Assembly (NCBI GenBank): GCA_026392775.1
Contig: JAPLBK010000083.1
Coordinates: forward strand, 1 to 6,430
DNA from: Actinomycetota bacterium
Lineage (GTDB): Bacteria; Actinomycetota; Actinomycetes; Nanopelagicales; Nanopelagicaceae
Reading direction: 5' to 3'
DNA length: 6,430 nt
Shown: positions 1 through 5,619 of the stretch, piece by piece
Numbering within the stretch: position 1 is the stretch's first letter
Layout: every line of letters begins with the position of its first letter
Notes under the pieces: generated by a model
Seen by the model: only the letters and a program-made list of their open reading frames with translations
Database searches by the model: none
Told to the model about the DNA's origin: nothing
Program-made: the position numbers and the translations under genes

Positions 1-390
1 GAAGAGATTGAGCGCATGATGGCCGATGCTGAATCACATGCTGAAGAAGATCGTGCGCGCAAAGAAGAAGCAGAGATTCGCAACGCTGGAGATTCACTTC
101 TTTACTCAACTGAAAAGTTCATCAAAGATAATGAAGAAAAACTGTCTACAGGTGATGCACTAGAAAAGAAGACAGAGACGCAAGCAGCACTCGAAGAGCT
201 AAAGACTGCTCTCGGTGGTTCAAATTATGAAATGATTAAGAGCGCAACTGAAAAGGTTGCAACTGTTAGCCAAGCTCTAGGGGCTGCACTTTATACAGGT
301 GCTGCAGCTGAAGGTGCAGCAGATGGTGAGAATGGCACAAACGCCGAAGATGGCGTTGAAGATGCTGAAGTAGTTGAGGAAGGCAAGTGA
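1..390 (+). CDS. dnaK: Chaperone DnaK (Hsp70), C-terminal part only
   Basis: The reading frame is open from the first base of the window and gives the last 129 residues of DnaK; the ATPase domain and most of the peptide-binding beta domain lie to the left. The fragment opens with EEIERMMADAESHAEED, the conserved start of the helical lid that closes over bound peptide. It continues with RNAGDSLLYSTEKFI and a charged helical bundle, and ends in an acidic, Ala/Gly-rich tail finishing in DAEVVEEGK, as actinobacterial DnaK tails do. DnaK is the cytoplasmic ATP-dependent Hsp70; it binds unfolded segments and works with the J-protein and GrpE encoded just downstream. Its TGA stop overlaps the GTG start of grpE, so the two are translationally coupled. 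The promoter and any HspR operator are outside the window. An internal ATG at position 16 is not a gene start. Confidence 0.97.
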   Translation, partial: EEIERMMADAESHAEEDRARKEEAEIRNAGDSLLYSTEKFIKDNEEKLSTGDALEKKTETQAALEELKTALGGSNYEMIKSATEKVATVSQALGAALYTGAAAEGAADGENGTNAEDGVEDAEVVEEGK

Positions 391-869
391 GCGAAGAAAA
401 CTCGCTTACCGAAGAATCAGTAGTTGAAGATGTGGCACCGGATCAGGATGCTGATCCGGTAGCTACGTTAACTAGTGATTTACAACGACTTCAGGCTGAA
501 TATGCCAACTACCGCAAGCGTGTAGAGCGTGATCGTTCCCTTGCTCACGAAATGGCGATCGGTGCGGTTTTAACGCAGCTTCTGGCACTACTTGATGATG
601 TTGATCGCGCAGAATCACATGGTGAGTTAACTGGTGGCTTTAAAGCAGTTGCCGATCAACTCAACACCATCGTTTCTCGCATCGGTTTAGAGAAATACGG
701 CACCGACGGTGAAATATTTGATCCACAGATCCATGAAGCTCTGATGCATGAAACATCTTCCGATGTAGCAGTACCGACTGCTTCAAAGATTTTGCAGCCT
801 GGGTATAAATACAAAGAGCGCATTTTGCGCCCAGCACGTGTTTCTGTAACAGATCCAGCAGGAGAGTAA
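387..869 (+). CDS. grpE: GrpE, nucleotide exchange factor for DnaK
   Basis: GrpE is the cytoplasmic co-chaperone that releases ADP from DnaK and so resets the folding cycle. The 160-residue product has an acidic, low-complexity N-terminus (residues 1-28), a long coiled-coil helix with the family signature LQAEYANYRKRVERDR (about 36-50), a helical dimerisation part (55-100), and the C-terminal beta domain with FDPQIHEALMHE (111-122) and PGYKYKERILRPARVSV (138-154). All expected GrpE motifs are present and the length is normal for a short actinobacterial GrpE. The GTG start overlaps the dnaK stop as GTGA. A purine-rich GAGGAAGG at 376-383 provides the ribosome binding site. dnaJ follows after 6 bases. 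Confidence 0.97.
   Translation: MSEENSLTEESVVEDVAPDQDADPVATLTSDLQRLQAEYANYRKRVERDRSLAHEMAIGAVLTQLLALLDDVDRAESHGELTGGFKAVADQLNTIVSRIGLEKYGTDGEIFDPQIHEALMHETSSDVAVPTASKILQPGYKYKERILRPARVSVTDPAGE
861..866 (+). promoter_or_regulatory. Ribosome binding site of dnaJ
   Basis: GGAGAG lies nine bases before the ATG at 876 and is formed by the last codons of grpE. It supports 876 as the dnaJ start and shows that the heat-shock operon uses Shine-Dalgarno initiation, unlike several other genes in the window. Confidence 0.6.
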
Positions 870-875
870 TTACAA

Positions 876-1799
876 ATGGCAGCCAAAGATCTCTACGAAA
901 AGGATTTCTATAAGGTCCTTGGCGTTGATAAGAAGGCTGCTGCTGATGAAATCAAACGTAAGTATCGCGGCCTTGTAAAAGATCTCCACCCTGATACAAA
1001 TCACGGTGATTCTGCAAAGGAAGAAAAGTTTAAAGCAGTCTCTGAGGCATATGAGATTCTCTCTGATGCTAAAAAGCGCGCTGAATATGATGAAGCACGA
1101 TCTTTGTTTGAACGTGGTGGATTTCGCGCTCCAGGTGGTGGAGGAAACTTTCAAGGCGGAGATTTCTCAGACATCTTCGGCGGCGGAAATCCACAAGATA
1201 TTTTTGCAAACCTTTTTGGTGGTGGTGGACGTCGTGGTCCACGTAAAGGTCAAGATTTACAAACAGAGGCAACTATTACTTTCCGTGAATCAGTATTTGG
1301 AACTAATTTAGATCTACGCCTAAGCACCGATCGAGGTGCTACACAAAACATTACTGCGCGTGTTCCTGCAGGTGTCAATGACGGTGCCAAAATTCGCGTG
1401 AAAGGCAAAGGAGCACCAGGTGAGGCTGGCCCAGGTGACTTATTCATCCTCCTTCACGTTAAGCCCCACCCAATCTTTTCCAGAAAAGCTGAGAACTTAC
1501 TTGTTACTTTGCCCATCACTTTTACCGAAGCTGCCCTTGGCGCAGATGTGAAAGTGCCAGTGATGAGTGGTGAAGAAGTAACTGTGCGCATCGCACCAGG
1601 CACTCCTAACGGTCGCACACTTCGCGTCAAGGGCCGTGGAATCACTAAAGGCTCACATGTTGGAGATCTACTTGTAACCGTGGATGTTCAAGTGCCACAA
1701 CGCGTTGATGGTAAAGCCCTAGATGCGTTAAAGAGCTTTGCTGAGGAAACTGCTGATGAAGATGTTCGTGCTGAATTAGCTGCAAAGGCAAAACAATGA
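876..1799 (+). CDS. dnaJ: DnaJ/CbpA-type J-protein lacking the zinc-finger domain
   Basis: J-protein co-chaperone that delivers substrates to DnaK and stimulates its ATPase. Domains in order over 307 residues: J domain at about 9-75 with the essential HPD motif at 38-40; Gly/Phe-rich linker at about 80-120 (FRAPGGGGNFQGG, DIFGGG, NLFGGGG); C-terminal domain I from about 126 to 196; domain II from about 200 to 275; then a short dimerisation helix. The four CxxCxGxG zinc-binding repeats of canonical DnaJ are absent, and the protein has no cysteine at all. Where the zinc domain would be inserted, VFGTNLDLRLS passes through a short link (about 151-159) straight into ITARVPAGVNDGAKIRVKGKG. This is the architecture of class B J-proteins such as CbpA, and the length matches that class rather than the roughly 375-400 residues of zinc-containing DnaJ. 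It starts six bases after grpE, and its stop overlaps the hspR start as ATGA. By position it acts as the DnaJ of this operon; by structure, cbpA would be an equally fair symbol. Confidence 0.95.
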   Translation: MAAKDLYEKDFYKVLGVDKKAAADEIKRKYRGLVKDLHPDTNHGDSAKEEKFKAVSEAYEILSDAKKRAEYDEARSLFERGGFRAPGGGGNFQGGDFSDIFGGGNPQDIFANLFGGGGRRGPRKGQDLQTEATITFRESVFGTNLDLRLSTDRGATQNITARVPAGVNDGAKIRVKGKGAPGEAGPGDLFILLHVKPHPIFSRKAENLLVTLPITFTEAALGADVKVPVMSGEEVTVRIAPGTPNGRTLRVKGRGITKGSHVGDLLVTVDVQVPQRVDGKALDALKSFAEETADEDVRAELAAKAKQ

Positions 1800-2185
1800 G
1801 TGATGACCTAAAGAATGAAGTCCCAGCAGATGATGCAGCCGTTTATGTCATCTCAGTTGCTGCAGAGATCTCTGGTTTGCATCCACAAACTTTGCGCCAA
1901 TATGACAAGTTAGGTTTAGTTTCACCTTCTCGCACAGAAGGACGTAACCGCCGTTATTCATTACGTGACATTGCACTACTGCGCGCAGTTCAAAAACTTG
2001 TGGGAGAAGGAATCAACCACGCAGGTATTAGACGCATCATTGAACTTGAATCAGCAATGGCCAATATGGCAATTGAGGTTGCACAGTTACGTATTGAAGT
2101 GGATGCCCTTGTTGAAGCTAACCCACCTAAAGGCCTTGCACGACGTTCTCGCAGTGAAGTTATTGTCTATAAGCAAGAGAAGTAA
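1796..2185 (+). CDS. hspR: HspR, MerR-family heat-shock repressor
   Basis: HspR is the actinobacterial repressor of the dnaK operon, usually also of clpB. It binds inverted HAIR operators (CTTGAGT-N7-ACTCAAG) and uses DnaK as co-repressor, which links repression to free chaperone. The 129-residue product has a MerR-type winged helix: helix-turn-helix at about 17-36 with the HspR signature HPQTLRQYDKLGLVSP (29-44), a wing with GRNRRYSLRDIALL (49-62), EGINHAGIRRIIELE (71-85), then a helical coiled-coil stretch to about 108. The C-terminus RSEVIVYK resembles the conserved hydrophobic end of HspR. No metal- or drug-sensing domain is present, as expected for this subfamily. The ATG overlaps the dnaJ TGA, with AAAGG at 1784-1788 as ribosome binding site. 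No HAIR operator occurs in the visible non-coding DNA. The stop codon directly abuts that of the convergent DUF1501 gene. Confidence 0.95.
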   Translation: MSDDLKNEVPADDAAVYVISVAAEISGLHPQTLRQYDKLGLVSPSRTEGRNRRYSLRDIALLRAVQKLVGEGINHAGIRRIIELESAMANMAIEVAQLRIEVDALVEANPPKGLARRSRSEVIVYKQEK

Positions 2186-3424
2186 TTAAACAGCTTTCAT
2201 GAAGTTAGTTCGGCCAGCCCACTTACCTAAGGCTTGCTCAGCAGGTGATTTCAGAATTGATTCTAAAATAGTGGCGTAAACATCCCTAAAATCAGTTGTT
2301 ACGGCCAGATCTCCATCGATTAACTTAGAAAGAGATGGTTGGTCACCATAGAAACCACCGTTTATTTTCTCGCCAATGACAAACATTGGACCAGATGTTC
2401 CATGGTCTGTGCCCTGAGAAGCATTTCCCTTCACTCGACGTCCAAATTCGCTATAAACCACAACGGTCACATCATTTGACCTAGTGGTTGATTTAAGTTG
2501 ACTCATAAAGCGAGTAATTCCAGAAGAAACTACCCCCAGTAACTCTGCTTGAGCATTTGCTTCATTAGCGTGGGTATCAAAGCCACCGAGTGAAACTGAC
2601 CAGACCTTTGTGGGAGATCCTGCTGCAATGAGCTTTGCAACAACATCTAACTGCTGTGAAAGATTGCTATCGCCTCCGGCATTTCCGCCATTAACGGTTG
2701 GCAGGTCAAGCGCAACAGGAGCCGGTGATTTCAACACTGGTTGGATTGAAGTAGAGACTGAGAAAAGATTGCGCATAGATGTTGCTGCCGCTGCCATTAA
2801 TGCTGAATCTGACTGTAAAGGCTTTGAGAGTTGAATACATTGAGCAGCAAATGTGCCCTTAGGAATTACTAATCCCCCTAATGGCAATGCAGAACCTGAG
2901 ATCTTATTTCCCGCAAGCATGGGAGGTAGAACTGAACCTAAAGAGATTGCAAGCATGGGATCTTCTGGTTGTGAATCTAACCAACGCCCCAGCCAGCCGC
3001 TACTGATGTGTTTTTCCGGAGAGGCGCTTTGCCATTTGGCCATGGAAGAAAAATGTGAGTGATCAGGCTTTGGATATCCAACTCCACGAATTATCGCTAC
3101 CTTCTTTTGATCCCATAGCGATTTAATACCACCCATTGAAGGGTTGAGCGCAAGTTCTGCATCCAATGGCAACATTGTTTCTGCCTTGTAGGAAATGCTT
3201 GGGCGTGAAGAGAAATAAACCGGGTCCTTGTAAGGAATAACAGTATTTAAACCATCATTGCCACCATACAAAGTAACCATGACTAAAATTGGCGTTCCTG
3301 CTGCAAGCGGACGATTAATTGCAGCTTCGGCAATGTCATCTAAAGTTAGAAAGTTAGCTGCAGCACCAACAGCAACGGCGCCTGTTGTTAATTTCAAAAA
3401 CTTTCTACGTGAAATAGTATCCAT
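2186..3424 (-). CDS. DUF1501 family protein with Tat signal peptide
   Basis: A 412-residue protein of the DUF1501 family, which belongs to the alkaline phosphatase/sulfatase-like superfamily but whose substrate is unknown. The N-terminus SRRKFLKLTTGAVAVGAAA (residues 5-23) is a clear twin-arginine (Tat) signal: an RR-x-F-L-K motif, then a hydrophobic Ala/Gly-rich stretch. The product is therefore expected outside the cytoplasmic membrane, probably folded before export. Family motifs follow: LYGGNDGLNTVIPY (52-65), DHSHFSSMAKWQ (121-132), GWLGRWLD (143-150), SLGGFDTHANE (278-288), VVYSEFGRRVKGN (322-334) and GTDHGTSGP (338-346). The Asp/His-rich motifs suit a metal-binding phosphatase-like fold. 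The start is secured by AGGAG six bases upstream, which overlaps the TAG stop of the preceding DUF1800 gene; the gap is nine bases, so the two form an operon. Exact catalytic residues and function cannot be assigned from sequence alone. Confidence 0.9.
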   Translation of the reverse strand: MDTISRRKFLKLTTGAVAVGAAANFLTLDDIAEAAINRPLAAGTPILVMVTLYGGNDGLNTVIPYKDPVYFSSRPSISYKAETMLPLDAELALNPSMGGIKSLWDQKKVAIIRGVGYPKPDHSHFSSMAKWQSASPEKHISSGWLGRWLDSQPEDPMLAISLGSVLPPMLAGNKISGSALPLGGLVIPKGTFAAQCIQLSKPLQSDSALMAAAATSMRNLFSVSTSIQPVLKSPAPVALDLPTVNGGNAGGDSNLSQQLDVVAKLIAAGSPTKVWSVSLGGFDTHANEANAQAELLGVVSSGITRFMSQLKSTTRSNDVTVVVYSEFGRRVKGNASQGTDHGTSGPMFVIGEKINGGFYGDQPSLSKLIDGDLAVTTDFRDVYATILESILKSPAEQALGKWAGRTNFMKAV

Positions 3425-3430
3425 GGCCGG

Positions 3431-3435
3431 CTCCT
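3431..3435 (-). promoter_or_regulatory. Ribosome binding site of the DUF1501 gene
   Basis: On the minus strand AGGAG sits six bases before the ATG at 3424 and shares two bases with the TAG stop of the DUF1800 gene. It fixes the start of the Tat-signal protein and implies coupled translation of the pair. Confidence 0.65.
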
Positions 3436-4732
3436 AAGCGCTCACTATGTATTCAGGACTACACAGTGCAAGTAATGCAAACTGTGCAGGATCATCTAAG
3501 GAAGTTCGAAGCGCTGATTGTGTTCGTGGACTCCATTCAGCAACACCTAACCAATCAGCACTTTTAAGCACACGTGAATCTCTTGGAATTTGACTCAAGG
3601 CATTTAAATCGCTCTGCTTAATTAACCAAGCCGCAAATGCCAAACGGTATTGAGCTGTTGCTGATGACAACCACGCACCCCCTGCTGGCCACCCACCAAC
3701 GTTAGGTGGGTTAAATGGAACTTGTCCAAGTTTGTCCAAATAACCCGTTAACTGGGCAGAGGTTTGTAATTTAGATGGAGTGAGCTCTAACGCTCTGCAC
3801 GCAGAGATAAACCATTCAACGGGGGATTTAACTAAGGCATATTTTGGATCTTGCATTGATGGATCTGTGGCCATCGCCTTTACCGCTGCAGAGATATCGC
3901 GTGTGGCAAAAGCGTTCTTAACACTAAAGGATGCGGGCATATCTTCAGTGCTTGATATAAATCTGTACCAAAGTCGCTCAGCGATAAATTGTCCACAATC
4001 ATCACGTGCAACCAGGAAATCACTGAGTGAATCTCCAGTAAAAGAGGCGGTTTTACCTAATAGAGAAACTGGGCTTGCATCTCTCCGATTGGGGTTAATC
4101 GTTACCACGCCACTGCTGCGCTCAACTTGGTAGCCAGTTAAAGCACGTGAGATTGCTTTGACGTCATCTTCGCTATATCGATTCACACCAAGGACGAAAA
4201 GCTCCATGAGTTCTCGGCCTAAATTCTCATTAGGCGCTTTTGCTGTGCTGTCTTGTCCATCTAGCCAAAACTGTAGTGCACCGTCATTGAGCATTGCTTT
4301 AACCATGGTGTTGAAATTACCTAAGGATTGAGCACGCAAGGTTTTATTTTGATTAAACATTGGAAGTGGATAATTCAGTTTTTGAATCGAAGTTGCCCAA
4401 TGTCCATGCCAAAACCATGTCATTCGTTCAGTTAATCCATGATCACTCAAAGCCATCATGTCTAACCACCACAAACCCATTTGTTGAGACTGATTACGCA
4501 TTGCAAGAGCAAAAGTAACAACCTCAGGAGTATTTTCTTGAGGACGCTTACCTAAATCAGCGATCTCTGGAATTAAAACAGGAGTGATTGTTGTTTGCGT
4601 TGCAGGCGCATTTATCAATCTTGTGCGCGTTGCATCTACACCATCTTTTAGTGCTTGGGTATATTCACCGGGGCGTGGACCGAAACCAAAGCGGTGAAAC
4701 AACCGCGATATTTCAAGCTGCTTGGGATTCAT
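3434..4732 (-). CDS. DUF1800 family protein
   Basis: A 432-residue protein of the DUF1800 family, whose biochemical role is unknown. Members are commonly encoded next to DUF1501 proteins, as here. Family hallmarks are seen along its length: SRLFHRFGFGPRPGEY near the start (9-24), TERMTWFWHGHWATS (101-115), ENLGRELMELFVLGVNRYSEDDVKAISRALTGY split across 169-201, SPVEWFISACRAL (303-315), GQVPFNPPNVGGWPAGGAW (336-354), and the terminal CSPEYIVSA (424-432). No signal peptide or membrane segment is visible. The Tat signal is on its partner, so it either stays in the cytoplasm or is exported bound to DUF1501; the latter is a guess. The ATG at 4732 has no Shine-Dalgarno sequence but lies six bases after a TATATT box, suggesting a leaderless transcript. 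It is the first gene of the two-gene operon. Confidence 0.9.
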   Translation of the reverse strand: MNPKQLEISRLFHRFGFGPRPGEYTQALKDGVDATRTRLINAPATQTTITPVLIPEIADLGKRPQENTPEVVTFALAMRNQSQQMGLWWLDMMALSDHGLTERMTWFWHGHWATSIQKLNYPLPMFNQNKTLRAQSLGNFNTMVKAMLNDGALQFWLDGQDSTAKAPNENLGRELMELFVLGVNRYSEDDVKAISRALTGYQVERSSGVVTINPNRRDASPVSLLGKTASFTGDSLSDFLVARDDCGQFIAERLWYRFISSTEDMPASFSVKNAFATRDISAAVKAMATDPSMQDPKYALVKSPVEWFISACRALELTPSKLQTSAQLTGYLDKLGQVPFNPPNVGGWPAGGAWLSSATAQYRLAFAAWLIKQSDLNALSQIPRDSRVLKSADWLGVAEWSPRTQSALRTSLDDPAQFALLALCSPEYIVSA

Positions 4733-4738
4733 GTCAGT

Positions 4739-4768
4739 AATATAGATGGGCTAAGTGAACAAAGTCAG
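4739..4768 (-). promoter_or_regulatory. Candidate leaderless promoter of the DUF1800-DUF1501 operon
   Basis: On the minus strand a -10 box TATATT (4744-4739) is preceded, after 18 bases, by CTGACT (4768-4763), which matches four of six bases of the TTGACA -35 consensus. Six bases separate the -10 box from the ATG at 4732, so transcription would begin at or next to the start codon. No Shine-Dalgarno sequence is visible. This is the known geometry of leaderless actinobacterial genes; the assignment itself is a prediction. Confidence 0.5.
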
Positions 4769-4775
4769 CAAGGTA

Positions 4776-4830
4776 GATGAACTCACAGAAAACTCGAAAG
4801 TTATTGATGAACTCACATGAAACTCAAAGG
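4776..4830. repeat. Two tandem copies of a 25-base unit, 30-base period
   Basis: The unit at 4776-4800 recurs at 4806-4830 with 21 of 25 identical bases; both begin gatgaactcaca and continue with aaactc-aa. The copies sit between the stop of the lysine-rich gene and the predicted promoter of the DUF1800 gene, just upstream of its -35 box on the minus strand. A weaker third resemblance (13 of 19 bases) occurs at 4743-4761, over the promoter itself. The unit is not an obvious palindrome. Tandem binding sites for an activator, or a small local duplication, are both possible. Confidence 0.65.
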
Positions 4831-4831
4831 T

Positions 4832-5026
4832 TTACTTCTTTTTCTTTACTACCGCCCTTTTGCGAGTGAGTGGGACTTCCTCGGAAATACTCAAAGTTGC
4901 GACAAATGCTTCTAAGACGGCAGCCTCTTTGCGTAATGAGGCAATTGTTTTGTTCAGGGCCCGCTTAGTGGCAGCAGCTTTTTTAACGGGCTTCTTGCGC
5001 CGCACTACCTTTTTCTTGGTTGCCAT
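4832..5026 (-). CDS. Small lysine-rich basic protein, possibly nucleic-acid binding
   Basis: A 64-residue protein I do not recognise as a named family. The N-terminus (MATKKKVVRRKKPVKKAAAT) and C-terminus (RKRAVVKKKK) are strongly basic, resembling histone H1-like or AlgP-like tails. Between them residues 23-47 could form one amphipathic helix (ALNKTIASLRKEAAVLEAFVATL). By count there are 15 Lys and 6 Arg against 4 Glu, with no Asp, Cys, Trp or Tyr. Such composition usually goes with DNA or RNA binding, but no defined domain proves it. I chose the ATG at 5026 because the protein then starts at the basic tail and because a promoter-like TATTGT lies just upstream. A longer reading from 5092 would run over the start of the divergent pyrE and its promoter. 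A 99-base gap separates it from the DUF1800 gene downstream. A basic ribosome-associated peptide is an alternative. Confidence 0.65.
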   Translation of the reverse strand: MATKKKVVRRKKPVKKAAATKRALNKTIASLRKEAAVLEAFVATLSISEEVPLTRKRAVVKKKK

Positions 5027-5036
5027 AGTGGTCAGA

Positions 5037-5065
5037 ACAATACCTGCGCGGCAAGCAAAGCCCAA
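5037..5065 (-). promoter_or_regulatory. Candidate promoter of the lysine-rich gene
   Basis: On the minus strand TTGGGC (5065-5060) and TATTGT (5042-5037) are separated by 17 bases. The -10 box ends ten bases before the ATG at 5026, so the expected leader would be only about 3-4 bases long. It shares the 56-base intergenic region with the oppositely oriented pyrE promoter. Prediction by eye. Confidence 0.35.
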
Positions 5066-5070
5066 GATAG

Positions 5071-5076
5071 TAGGCT
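5071..5076 (+). promoter_or_regulatory. Candidate -10 box for leaderless pyrE
   Basis: TAGGCT fits the actinobacterial TAnnnT -10 pattern and lies exactly six bases before the pyrE ATG at 5083. No Shine-Dalgarno sequence is present in the preceding bases. The corresponding -35 region (GCGGCA at 5048-5053) is a poor match. Confidence 0.4.
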
Positions 5077-5082
5077 CGCCGT

Positions 5083-5616
5083 ATGAATTCACGCGATGCC
5101 CTCAAAGATCAGATCGTTAAAAAGGCTGTTGTCCACGGCAAAGTAGTTTTGTCTTCAGGCAAAGAAGCTGATTACTACGTCGATCTTCGCCGTGTGACCC
5201 TAGATCATGAAGCAGCACCTCTTGTTGGTGAAGTGATGCTGGAGCTGACAAAAGATTTAGATTATGAAGCAGTAGGCGGCTTAACACTTGGAGCTGACCC
5301 AGTTGCAACTGCCATGATGCATGTGGCAGCAAGTAGAGGCAAAAAGATTGATTCTTTTGTTGTGCGCAAGGCAGAAAAAGCACATGGTCTGCAACGTCGC
5401 ATCGAAGGTCCAGATGTTAAAGGCAAGCGTGTTTTAGCCGTTGAAGACACTTCCACAACCGGTGGCTCTGTATTAACTGCAGTGGAAGCTTTGATCGAAG
5501 CTGGCGCAATTGTTGTGGCAGTTGCAGTCATTGTGGAGCGCGGTGCTGAGCCAAAGATTACAGAAGCTGGTTATGAATACCGTGCCGCTTATCAATTAGC
5601 AGATTTAGGTTTATAA
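5083..5616 (+). CDS. pyrE: Orotate phosphoribosyltransferase
   Basis: PyrE joins orotate to PRPP, giving orotidine 5'-phosphate and pyrophosphate, the fifth step of de novo UMP synthesis in the cytoplasm. The 177-residue protein carries the family features: SSGKEADYYVDLR (24-36, with the substrate-contacting Lys and Asp-Leu-Arg), GGLTLGADPVA (65-75), the mobile active-site loop RKAEKAHGLQRRIEG (95-109), and the PRPP-binding signature RVLAVEDTSTTGGS (116-129) with its Glu-Asp pair. The length agrees with short actinobacterial PyrE (about 180 residues), whereas E. coli PyrE is about 213. It is not clustered with other pyrimidine genes here. The start is supported by a TAnnnT box six bases upstream, and the gene is divergent from the lysine-rich gene. 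Only three bases separate its stop from that of the convergent dedA-like gene. Confidence 0.95.
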   Translation: MNSRDALKDQIVKKAVVHGKVVLSSGKEADYYVDLRRVTLDHEAAPLVGEVMLELTKDLDYEAVGGLTLGADPVATAMMHVAASRGKKIDSFVVRKAEKAHGLQRRIEGPDVKGKRVLAVEDTSTTGGSVLTAVEALIEAGAIVVAVAVIVERGAEPKITEAGYEYRAAYQLADLGL

Positions 5617-5619
5617 AAC

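Noticed and set aside
1225..1242. Perfect six-base stem (GTGGAC / GTCCAC) with a six-base loop in dnaJ
   Set aside because: It falls in the Gly/Arg codon run of the G/F linker, is followed by no T-run, and is explained by codon repetition.
1006..1311. 101-codon frame overlapping dnaJ in another phase, and its antisense counterpart
   Set aside because: Shadow frames of the Gly- and Lys-rich dnaJ sequence. The J domain and C-terminal domains leave no doubt about the true frame.
3582..3599. CTTG-N10-CAAG with a full ACTCAAG half-site, resembling the HspR HAIR operator
   Set aside because: The left half matches only CTTG, the spacing is too short for CTTGAGT-N7-ACTCAAG, and it lies deep inside the DUF1800 coding region far from a promoter.
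3780..4133. 117-codon plus-strand frame within the DUF1800 gene
   Set aside because: Antisense shadow; the minus-strand frame contains conserved DUF1800 motifs across the same interval and no start signal precedes the plus frame.
5027..5092. Longer start (ATG at 5092) for the lysine-rich gene
   Set aside because: It would overlap the pyrE start codon and both predicted promoters, and adds 22 residues unlike the rest of the protein.
4860..5120. Plus-strand 86-codon frame opposite the lysine-rich gene
   Set aside because: It is antisense to the lysine-rich gene and runs into pyrE. Its composition is that of a shadow frame, with no start signals.
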